Shown here: positions 1-8,442 of the stretch, in pieces | How the letters are laid out: every line of letters starts with the position of its first letter | How positions within the stretch are numbered: the stretch's first letter is position 1 | From: Ceratobasidium sp. AG-K | Taxonomy: Eukaryota; Basidiomycota; Agaricomycetes; Cantharellales; Ceratobasidiaceae | Reading direction: 5' to 3' | DNA: 64,000 nt | Assembly (NCBI GenBank): GCA_037039685.1 | Contig: JAWNGF010000007.1 | Coordinates: forward strand, 558,001 to 622,000 | Notes under the pieces: generated by a model | Seen by the model: only the letters and a program-made list of their open reading frames with translations | Told to the model about the DNA's origin: nothing | Database searches by the model: none | Translations under genes and position numbers: made by a program

Positions 1-454
1 GGGGTGATAGTACCAGATCAATGAGTCCAGAGTGCGGGGAGCTTGATCGGTTCTCTGCGCCATCGGGAGCAGATATGGGTCAGGTAATCGGGGTATCGGG
101 GCATCGATCGGGACGTGGGGCCATCAGCATCGTACCCACACATCGTACCCACAACAATATAATGTAGATTTCAGAAGGGAGGAGGTGAACGGGAGCATGG
201 CACGTAGAGACATTCTAAGCCTTGTTGATAATGACGTGAGCTTTTTTGAGCTTATGTGCGTACGAGGGTGCAGAGGCTGATTCGTTTGCGACGCAGCTTG
301 CGAGGACGGGTAGGGCATCGAGAGAGGAAGAGTGAGTGTAGTAACTTTGAATCGCGGCGCAGGCGTTGAGGTATAGGTCGAGTGCGTTGCCGAGCAGGCT
401 GCTCGCTGTGCCGAGTTCTGCTACGGGTTCGAGCATGGTGTTGAGGGAGGGCAT
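1..454 (-). pseudogene. F-box-type protein, decayed N-terminal part, runs off left edge
   Basis: Read leftwards from a Met at 454, the frame gives an alpha-helical leader (LGNALDLYLNACAAIQSYY), then a Lys/Ala-rich helix ending HVIINKA. An in-frame TAG follows at 215-217. The same frame resumes with VHLLPSEIYIIL, a good F-box core (LPxEI). A second frame further left reads YLTHICSRWR and then LPALWTH, the usual F-box continuation, and a third frame reads LIDLVLS. The protein therefore seems to need one stop suppressed and about two frame changes, or an intron plus a frameshift. Agaricomycete F-box proteins commonly have this leader plus LPxEI layout. Function would be substrate recruitment to an SCF ubiquitin ligase, but the reading frame looks broken. 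The start codon is uncertain (436 or 454). Confidence 0.45.
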
Positions 455-1689
455 TCGATCTTGGGAGTTAAGTACATAGCGATGATCAGTGGCGCTTCGT
501 TTGACTTTAATCTTTACTGGATTTCGATGAAATTTGATGGGTTCATGAGTTTTGTCGCTCGATTGGGCGTCCGAGTTGCGCTCTTCAAGGCTCCAGATAA
601 GCACCGCATGCACAAAGTCTCCTCGTACTGGACCTACGCACTCGATCTATGTTCCCAACTCTATCTCTTGACCGAGAAATGATGATAAACGCACTTTTTC
701 CTTGAACTACTCGTCCAAAATTTGCAACCCGCGTCGGTGAGTTTTGAACCTACCCCAGACAGGCCGACTCAAAGTAACCGTAATGGTCATCACTGTGTGG
801 ATATAATCTATCCCACATGGGGTTAATACGAGTGGCTTGCATGACCACTTGACCCGACCGGGATGCGGGTTGGAGCGTGCGCAAGGAATAGACTCGAGCT
901 CGCCAGTCAGGCTTTGAACGAATAGGAGGTATGCAAAATAAGTCCGCTTTTGAGATAGTTTCATGTGGAAACGATCAGTGGTCTGGTTGTGTCGACCGGT
1001 CAGGCTCGCAGGTCGCCAGAACTCAGTCGGCATAAAGAGCCGGGTTTACTCGGCCAGGGTCCGGGGAACTTACTCGCAACAGAACCGGCCGGTTGTCAAT
1101 CCCCCAACTGGTCGATTCGGTCCAAAGTTATATTGCTAGAGTTGGATCTGCGAATCGGAATGGAGTTCCTCGGTCGAGATTCCAAGGAAGCGAGAAATGT
1201 CTAGGTGAGGTCTTTTGCCGAGTGGGAACTCCTGTTTGCTGAGGGGGATCTCGCTCAGTTGGTTCGGATTATTTAGGCCCGCTGCGAGTGTCTAGTCTGA
1301 ACTTCCACAGTTGGATGCCGACAAGATCTACTGCGGAGTAAACGACAAGGGAATTGTTACGAGACCGCAGACGGACGTTCCTGCAATTTCTTTTCACGAC
1401 GAGGTCCTGGGGTGGCAGTACGATAAGGGACATGTGCCAGGAGGCAAAGACCATATATGGGACACCTTTACGGAACCTCCAGTCAGATCAAGGATCGTCG
1501 CATGCCGTTATTGTGAGGTACGACCTAGACACATCCAGACCAGATGCACATAAAAACTCAAACGTCTCTGCTCCACCTTGAACCCAAATATCGCATGTCA
1601 CCATGGTCTGGGCCAAGCGAAATCCACTAGCGCCGGTCGCTTAAACGTGGCGATGTCAGGCACCAGGTTGGGACTTGCAGGCAACGTCG
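455..1689. other. Intergenic region, no gene recognised
   Basis: GC-balanced, CpG-containing host-type DNA. Short open frames exist on both strands, but none has a recognisable domain or plausible splice structure. The sequence ttgcag just before the host gene (1675-1680) could be a 3' splice site of a 5'UTR intron. The promoter of the downstream gene should lie here; I see no clear TATA box. Confidence 0.5.
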
Positions 1690-4068
1690 ATGGAGCGTGC
1701 ACTGACGCCGCAGCCCGAGAGCTCTACGCGGGCTCGTAGCCCGAGCGCGGTGAGCCAACATAGTACCAAGACGCACTCTTCCGTTCCTCAACGCAAACGA
1801 GTCGTCATCACCACACCCCGTAAGTCCTACCCTACCCCGTATTTTTTTTACTCATCCGTCGTAGCATGGGCGCGAGACGACCCGCCATCGCCCTCGACGG
1901 ACAAGCCACCCGAGTCTGCGCTGACTGTCCAACCCGTGATTCACATCGACGACCATACTGCCCTTCTCTCGCCCCGCCAGTCTGGGTCTTTGAGGTCGTT
2001 TAACCCTTCGAACCCCGCCAACTCATCCAACCCAACCATCCAACCCGACCGATCTCCCATCTCACCGATATCTGAAGTATCCTCGCCAGGCACGCACTGG
2101 TGGTCGTATGTGCCCTATCCGCTCCGGAAAGCGTCCCAGGGCTCGACGTTTGGAAAGCGCAAAGGATCTGAACCAGAGGTCCAGCCAGAGCCACAACCAG
2201 AGTCAAGCAGGAATCCCGGACTGAAGGTGGAGCTTCCCCAGGGCCCGTTTACGCTGAACCAGACGCAGACGCCGGGGTGGGAGACACCGTGGGCCCCGCA
2301 TCCGCCTGCTGCCTATCGTGGAAACGGGCGGGACAGGGCCGGTCCGAGCGAGCCGGGCTATGTCGGCGGCAAGGAACTCGGTGCAGCGGCGTCGAGGAGG
2401 ACTGCAGACGAGGATGATGTGCGTAGTCGGCGTGGTGGCAAGTGGGCACGGCAAAAACGCCGACTGCGAATGTATTTGTTGCAAAACAACTATGTTCCCC
2501 TGGTAAGTCCCCGGCTTGTCTCTATATTTAGCTAATATCAGGCAGTTTGTTCGGTTGTTGAATATTGCGTTTACGACGACGACGCTGGCGGTTGGGATTA
2601 GCGTCCGCCGTCTCGAACTCGCCAATGGCATCCTCGGCTCGATTGGCAGCTCTCCGTACGTCCATCGCCCCACTTCGACTCGTGCTAACCCTTTGCAGGA
2701 CCCTCGTCATAATATTCGCACCACCCACCCTCGTGCACGTCATGGCCGCCATATACGTACGTCCTGAGTCTTGCCTCGTTGCCCACGCTCATTGCCTTTC
2801 TCTCTTTCACTTTATGATCTCATTTTCTACTTTTCGATCCCATGACTCGCCAACGACCTATTTCGGCAATTTCACCTGACAATCGAATTCGCCCACACCG
2901 CCTGCTTCCGATCCCCCCGTTGTCCTCCCTACACGTGACGTCACCCACGCCCACGATCACGCTGCACGGATTGCGCTTGATTGGCTTGTTCGTCTTGCTC
3001 CTCGCCTGCGATGTGTCTCGCCGTGTGCTCCTGGCCTTGCCGGACCGCCACGGATATCACACAACTGATGCGGTGGCGCACTTCGGTCGCCGTTCTCGGT
3101 ACATCGCCTCGTATCGCCTAATCTGGCCTCGTTCGAATTGCCCTCGCCTCGTCACCTCGCCCGCGCGCTTCGCCTTGCGCTACCCGCGCCGCGCTCACAC
3201 GACTGGTTCTGTCCGGTATTGTGTCTAAATGGGATTCGTCCTTGGTTCGACTCGACTTTGTCCTCATTTCCTATCGGTTCGCTTCAATCCCCCTGATGCT
3301 TGACACTTGACAACACTTGACTTTCTTGGCTTCTTGGTCGACGGATTTGATTTGATGTGCGCCTGTTGATTTGGTTTACGGGACATCTTTGGGCGGTGTT
3401 TGGATTTCATTTCCTCCGGGCGATATTTGTTATTCGCGCATCCTTCGGATTTCATTCCGATTCGCATAATATTTGGCCTTACTTCTGATGGGCTATTATT
3501 TGCGTTCATTCCGATGCGCATATTATTTGCCTTTGATCCAATCCGGTCCGACCCCGCATTCCCCGCACGTTATTATTTCCCCACACGACCATACGCGCTC
3601 CCAACGCCACCCCGAACCACACAACCACAGCTCGAATACTTTGGCCGTCCGCTCGGAATCTGGTCCACATCCGCCAAGCTCACCCACACCCTCTCTGAAG
3701 TATTCTTCATCTGCATGTGGTCCGCCTCGCTCTCTCTCTGCTTCGACAACTACTTTACCACTCCACTCTTATGCACACCCATATCCGCAACCAACTGGTG
3801 GAACCAGCTTCCTCCGAGTGAGAACCAGTTTGCTGACGATGATACAACGGATGCCGCACTCGTAAGCCCCCTCCGCGTTGGATTGTAGTTGTACTAATGA
3901 ATGTGATTGCGGTCATAGATTGGTCAACTGTGTCGACGACAGTTGGCATTGATCTGTCTAGTGTTTTTCGGACTGACGTTGTATTGTTGGAACCTCGTCA
4001 TCAGCTTGTTCCGGATCTTTGAAAAGGTCAAGCATCGGGCCGTAGCCGGGAGCACACTGATTGTATAA
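1690..4068 (+). CDS. Four-TM membrane protein, resembles fungal SRF1-type regulator of phospholipase D
   Basis: Spliced model: exons 1690-1819, 1865-2502, 2546-2655, 2699-2756, 3631-3861 and 3919-4068, joining in frame to 438 residues. The introns begin GTAAGT, GTAAGT, GTACGT, GTACGT and GTAAGC and end AG. The first ATG in frame is 1690. Residues 1-240 are Ser/Pro-rich and probably disordered and cytosolic. Residues about 257-425 hold four hydrophobic segments: [49 protein letters not shown] and [16 protein letters not shown]. The block [10 protein letters not shown] followed by [13 protein letters not shown] recalls the fungal SRF1/YDL133W family; I make that link from memory of the motif and it needs a search. 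It is the only intact host gene here. Intron 4 is 874 nt against 43-57 nt for the others. Confidence 0.75.
2757..3630 (+). other. Expanded intron 4 of the membrane-protein gene
   Basis: The donor GTACGT follows the codons for Ile-Tyr and the acceptor CACAG precedes LEYFG, so the flanking exons join at a conserved-looking IYLEYFG. The interior is pyrimidine-rich. At about 3395-3535 it holds two to three degenerate copies of a unit around the words TTCATTCCGAT and CGCATAATATTTG. No domain-bearing ORF was found. It could hide a small RNA or be a decayed insertion. Confidence 0.6.
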
Positions 4069-5192
4069 ACGAATCGAAATAGTGTACAGCAAGCTGGCCT
4101 GCACGGGGAACCTCGTCACTCGTTTCTTACCTCTCTTCTGTCGTGTTGATTTCATTCTGCGCGGACTGCGTTATACCCCTCCACGTGCGCATATATACGC
4201 TCTTCTTTTCTATGCGATTATGCTAGGTTTTGGTCTATTCCTTCAGTTGTATTTTTGAGGTTTCGTATTTTTTTTTTGAGTGATAGTTTTTCTTGGCTGC
4301 GTGCGGCTGGTGTTTGTGTTGTAGGATGGAGAATATCATTCATTGATGGTAGATTCATGCAATGGTGTGGCGAGAGAAAGCTGGTATCACAACAGCAAAT
4401 GGACAAGAGTTATATTCCTTTATCAGAAGGAAGTGCAGTGAGATTCACTTGAATATGTAGTATTATTGGTATCAAAGACAACAACACAAACAAGCATATT
4501 TATATTGCTTGAAAGCCCCAGCTTGCCATTGGACTATTTGGTTGATGAGTGCAATGTACTAGGCCTCCCCTAAAGTGCGTGAATGTGGGCATGTGACTGA
4601 GCTTTTTTTGGGGGGGGTACATAAATTTTACAAAGTACATGTGCATGTGGGCAAACTGCTTGGTCAAAAAGACAAAGAGCCTCTGTAAGAGGTAAGAGGA
4701 GAAAGAGACCACCCAGGGGGTTATATGAAAGAGGGAGACACAACCCAGGGCCAAAAGGCATTCTTCAGGAAAAAGGGACATGTCCATGGGAGATACATCA
4801 GTTAAACCATTTGCAGATTTGGGTGCTTAGGAGTGCTCTAATCTAATGTTTTGTTTCAAATCACTTGAAATCATCCAAATCAGCCAAAACACTCTCAAAA
4901 CTGCAAACAGTTTTGCTGATAGCCTATGAAGATCTATGCTGGAGCTTCAATTCCATGAGTGGCTGTGTAGTACTATAGGTCAGTTTGTAGAATTAAAGCT
5001 CCAATATAGACTGCTATAGCTGTGTTGCTTTTCCTGATGTTACAGAAATCAGAAAAGAGCAGCTATGACAGACATGAAGGCTCAAGCAGAAACATTAGAC
5101 TAACTAACAAAAGCAGTAGAGTGGGTAATGAACAAGAGAATGGCATCCAAAAGGGTGTCCATGTCAAACAAGTTGGTGAGGTGTAAGGGTTT
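4069..5192. other. 3' flank of the host gene and gene-free DNA
   Basis: 4069-4450 is probably the 3'UTR and terminator of the membrane-protein gene. From about 4480 the DNA becomes A/T-rich and almost CpG-free, marking the change from host to transposon debris. A T-run followed by a G-run at 4604-4617 looks like a polypurine tract but has no recognisable LTR beside it. No coding signal was found. Confidence 0.5.
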
Positions 5193-5420
5193 TGTTGTGA
5201 CCTGTGGCCCCTCCATGGACTCTGTCTTGTGTCTGTTGTCAGTTTGTTTCCTTTGTTTACCTTTCCCTTTGTTGTGTTTCCCCTTTTTCTGTTTTCCTTT
5301 GCCCTTGCACAGCCTTATGCTACTTCTCTTTTCTTTTGTCTTGTGACTTCCTTTCTTGGCAAGTCATGTTCCTTTATAGGACACTAGTATGACCCATAGG
5401 GCTCCACCCTAGTCTAGCCA
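5193..5420 (+). mobile_element. Possible 5' part of an ancient family-1-like LTR
   Basis: Begins TGTTGTGACC and continues through a pyrimidine-rich stretch, recalling the start of family-1 LTRs (TGTTGTGAGCC followed by C/T-rich DNA). The words tagtatgacccat occur here (about 5385) and again at about 6690 inside the better LTR remnant. One decayed LTR split by the intervening helicase debris is therefore possible. Similarity is weak. Confidence 0.25.
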
Positions 5421-5517
5421 TGATGTAAAGCTTTATTGTAGGATGTTGGGTCATCCAAGACAGCTCACTATACAATATGCATTATTATCAAAAAGTGATG
5501 AGAGATGACCATGTATG

Positions 5518-6070
5518 CTAATCTAAAACTGACCTATGCACTACATTTCTTGTTTTTGGCTCCTCCTGTCCATTCCAAATCTTAATCCTATGCTCTGCTG
5601 TACATTGAGACAACCCAACATATAGTTGACTATGTGAACAGACTGCTTTTTCAAGATCAAGTCCAACATACTTCACTGATTGACCTTGAGCCTTGTTGAT
5701 TGTCATTGCCAAGGCCAGTGTAACTGGGAACTGGAGACACAAAAGTTGAAATCCAAACTCATGGGGACTTGGAGTAAACTGGATTTGTGGCAGGAATGCT
5801 GTTTCACCTAATTGTGAGGATGAGATGTTAGACTTGATTGGTATGCTCAAACAAATCTCTACTTACCAACATGATCCCCGTCCAAGAGTTTTACCTCAAT
5901 TACACACCACCCCACATGTTTACTACTGCATGTGAACCATTGCAGACCCTTCTCAAGCAAATCCATTGTTTCTCTTTTGGGCAGAGGATTTTGGTGATGT
6001 TGGGCTGGAGAAATATTACGCAGGAGCATTACTGGACATCCAACCTTTAACTCCAATTTTGCTAAGGGGG
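5518..6070 (-). pseudogene. PIF1-like helicase C-terminus of a Helitron-type element, broken
   Basis: Two frames on the minus strand give adjacent helicase pieces. 6070-5859 reads LELKVGCPVMLLRN and ends VIEVKLLDGDHVGK. 5850-5518 reads FPVTLALAMTINKAQGQS and later SQLYVGLSQC. These match the last motifs of the superfamily-1 PIF1-like helicase of Helitrons (the LKVGCPIMLLRN, MTINKSQGQ and SHGQLYVALSR blocks). A frameshift near 5855 separates them. The Rep part and upstream helicase motifs are absent, and I found no convincing Helitron ends. It is probably a fragment with no function. Confidence 0.8.
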
Positions 6071-6113
6071 GACCACCACAGTTACGTGAGTTCAGGAATT
6101 ACACAGGGTATTT

Positions 6114-6560
6114 ACATATGGCAGCATTGGTGGTGTGAGGATGCTGTGGCCAGGGAGCTTGATCAAAACATTGACCAATGTTTGATTGCACCTTCCAGAG
6201 TCTCAGTTTTGCACCTAAAACCTAATCTTTTCTGCATAAGAATTACATTTTTGGAAACCACCATGTTGTTAGTATGGATTTAGGTCCTTTCTATTCACAT
6301 GTGGTGGCATTTGTGGTGTGAGAATGTGACTGTTGGGAACATGATCAAACACTGGTCAATGTTTGTGATCATGTTTTCCAAAACCTCAGTTGTGCACTCA
6401 AAACTGAATGTTTTTGTGTGAAGATTACACCATTGGAAAGCTGTACACCTTCCCTATCAATTTATATAGCTCATGTTTACATGTGGTGGCTTCCATGGTA
6501 TGAGTGTAGGACAGTTGTGTCTCCCTTGTCCCTGACAGGGCATTGACAGAAAAGTATATT
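6114..6560. repeat. Three degenerate tandem units of about 182 bp
   Basis: Units start near 6114, 6297 and 6478, each with an ACATGTGGTGGC-like head (first unit CATATGGCAGC) followed by tGGTGTGAG. The first two continue with related text around GATCAAAACATTGACCAATG or GATCAAACACTGGTCAATG and a CTCAGTTxTGCAC block. No coding signal. They may be subterminal repeats of the same dead element as the helicase remnant. Confidence 0.5.
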
Positions 6561-6639
6561 GTTGAGCCCTCAAAATCAACCCTATATGTCAAGTTCTACT
6601 GTCGAAGAAACATCAAGTATTTTTATTATTTTAGGATGA

Positions 6640-6942
6640 TCCATAGAGCACTCTGACTGGTTGGCCTGTATGATTTGCTTGCTTGGCATTAGTATGACCC
6701 ATGCCTTTGTCTGAATATATATGGAGGCAACAACAAGCATGGTATCTCCATCTTGTTTTGCCTTGTCATTTCCCCAACAAACAGTCTCTCACTGGGTTGC
6801 CCTCAAGGTTACCTTGGATCCTCAGGTCTTAGTGCTGTCCACAGTTTACAGTCAACAGTCTTTTGGGTGCAAAGTCTCTCTGAGCCTTGACTTGAGCACA
6901 TATAGTTTCAGTCAGCAACCATCATAGTGTTGGGTTGCAGCA
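6640..6942 (+). mobile_element. Ancient Tf1/sushi-type LTR remnant (3' half)
   Basis: Colinear with family-1 LTRs: a TATA block GAATATATATGG at 6713, the word tcttgttttgcc at 6751 (predicted transcript start), GGTCTTAGTGCTGTCCAC, and an end in GCAGCA at 6942. It is followed by TT and GCAAAACAA, complementary over nine bases to the predicted transcript start, the same primer architecture as the young elements. Almost CpG-free and highly diverged, so much older than elements A-F. Confidence 0.55.
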
Positions 6943-7146
6943 TTGCAAAACAACATTATTCCATGAGGAAATAGTTAATAGTCATCATAGTGCTCTCAAA
7001 GGTCTGATGGCAACTTGGGTGACCATTAGTTTTTGCGTTCCCACACACTCAGACACCACATTAAATTTTTGAACCTCATTTTTTCGGCAACTGCTACCTA
7101 CTTGACATCAGGGTCATTCAAAGAATAGTACTACAGAGGTGAACCC

Positions 7147-7178
7147 ATGGCTGCACAAGAATCAAGAAGGAACCCACC
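7147..7178 (+). pseudogene. Start of an ORF (gag-like position) split by element B
   Basis: An ATG about 200 bp after the ancient LTR opens a frame MAAQESRRNPP that would continue, once B and one TSD copy are removed, through 34681-34758 (QMAQPKEGWTNPL and on). Position suggests the gag start of the ancient element, but there is no domain to prove it. The frame is then cut by the chimeric LTR at 34759. Confidence 0.3.
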
Positions 7179-7957
7179 TGTTATGGATACTGACATTCTG
7201 TCATAGGAATAACATACTGAAATCCAAACCTATGCTTGTGGCGGCTTTTCTGCTTGTTTGCATGTATGCAGTTTTGTAACTGTCTTTACTCCCTCTTGAA
7301 CGCTACTTTTGTGCTACTTCTTTATGTCGAAATGTAGTACTCTCTAGTAGCTTCAATTCACTGTCTTTTGCGTCTCTATATGCGGGGATTTCATAAAGAT
7401 ATGAAATATCTAAGTTTATTGTCTTTGGCGCTTAGGGAGAGATACATTGTTATACTTGTATCTCCACCAATACGGATCCGTTCGCTTAGCTTGAACTTGC
7501 GACTGACTCGCAAGCTTCCAATTCAGCCGATCGCACTTGTTCCATGTGAATTGACCGGCTATTTCCCGCGATATGTCTCGTGGCTTGTCAAGGTGCTGAA
7601 ATGACTCATTTCAGCAGCCACCAGATCTTGAGAGCTGCATAGCTTGTAGATAGTGATTTAGTATAGTTACTTGACTGGAGCAATTAGTTAGATGACTCAT
7701 AATATATGTTCCAGCCAACCAAAGCACTCTGACTCCATGAATGCTAGTCATCAAGGCATCAGCGTTCATCCACCCCTCCTATCATTGGTAGATGCCCCCA
7801 ATGATAGCCACAACCAGATGACTAGTGTTCTGAGGCCTCTAGGGTATAAATACATGCCCTCTAAGAGCCCTCCATCCTCACCTCACTCTACATCTGTTGT
7901 GCTTTGGCTTGGCTGTGTGATTTCCCCCATTATTGTTGTGTGCCTCAAACAGTATTT
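7179..7957 (+). repeat. Element B 5' LTR, first part, with promoter
   Basis: Begins TGTTATGGATACTG and matches 33505-34283 almost exactly. It holds a CpG-rich patch (about 7228-7590) unlike the rest of B, TGACTCA sites at 7602-7608 and 7693-7699, and a TATA box TATAAAT at 7845-7851. It ends where element A inserted; 7953-7957 (TATTT) is the first copy of A's TSD. Confidence 0.92.
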
Positions 7958-8413
7958 TGTCATGAGCCAGCTCACTCCATCAGACTCGCCTGTTGTCTCG
8001 CCCGCCTGTCCCCTTCTTTGTCTTGTGTTTCTGTTTCTGTTTGCCGCGTTGCCACCTTCTTGTGGTTGTTCTGTTACATTGTGTAACGCGGCTGTGCTTT
8101 GTACGAGTCATGTCTGTTCATACAGCATGACTCACATGGACACTCCTGACTGGCTGTCTTTTATGACTCATGTGGCTGCGCCTTGTATGACTCGGCCACT
8201 TCTTGAATATATATAGAGGACCAACAAGCCTGGTAACCCCAGCTTGTTTTGTCTCGTCAAAACATCCCCTTTGAGTGACACTCTGAACCACCCCTACCCT
8301 CAAGAGCCTACAGACACTTAAGTGTGTTGCGGTTCAAGAGGTCACTTAGGTCTTAGTGCCGTCCACTCTCCATCGCGGCTTGTCTCATAGCCACCAAGAA
8401 GAAGCTTACGACA
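7958..8413 (+). repeat. Element A 5' LTR
   Basis: Starts TGTCATGAGCC and ends CTTACGACA. It contains the promoter (8104-8214), the predicted transcript start at 8241 and a possible R-U5 hairpin at 8314-8327 (ACAC, loop TTAAGT, GTGT). A 12-nt stretch at 8241-8252 is the self-primer. Confidence 0.95.
8104..8214 (+). promoter_or_regulatory. Element A LTR promoter with clustered TGACTCA sites
   Basis: A CGAGTCA at 8104-8110, TGACTCA at 8128-8134 and 8164-8170, and TGACTCG at 8188-8194 sit just upstream of a TATA block ATATATATAG near 8207. TGACTCA is the core of Gcn4/AP-1 bZIP sites, so starvation- or stress-linked transcription is a fair inference. The same array is in all family-1 LTRs here. 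Confidence 0.6.
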
Positions 8414-8415
8414 TT

Positions 8416-8427
8416 ACAAAACAAGCT
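8416..8427 (+). promoter_or_regulatory. Self-priming primer-binding site of element A
   Basis: ACAAAACAAGCT, two bases after the LTR end, is the exact reverse complement of AGCTTGTTTTGT at 8241-8252, which lies 33-35 bp after the TATA block and so is the likely 5' end of the transcript. Tf1/sushi-group elements prime reverse transcription by this fold-back instead of a tRNA. The same site occurs in C (23079-23090), E (35217-35228) and D (50708-50719). Confidence 0.75.
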
Positions 8428-8442
8428 TAACAACATACAAAT

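Noticed and set aside
707..1553. Short ORFs on both strands left of the host gene
   Set aside because: No domain, no splice pattern, and mutually overlapping; compatible with chance.
5128..5346. Phe/Leu/Cys-rich 72-codon ORF resembling a membrane peptide
   Set aside because: Produced by a T/C-rich stretch that looks like an old LTR U3; no conserved context.
7692..8216. 174-codon ORF with Cys/Ser-rich hydrophobic sequence across the B LTR / A LTR border
   Set aside because: It runs from one LTR into another across an insertion point, and the same C-terminal peptide recurs wherever family-1 LTRs occur (14735, 22672, 29449, 34637, 58642). It is LTR sequence, not a gene.
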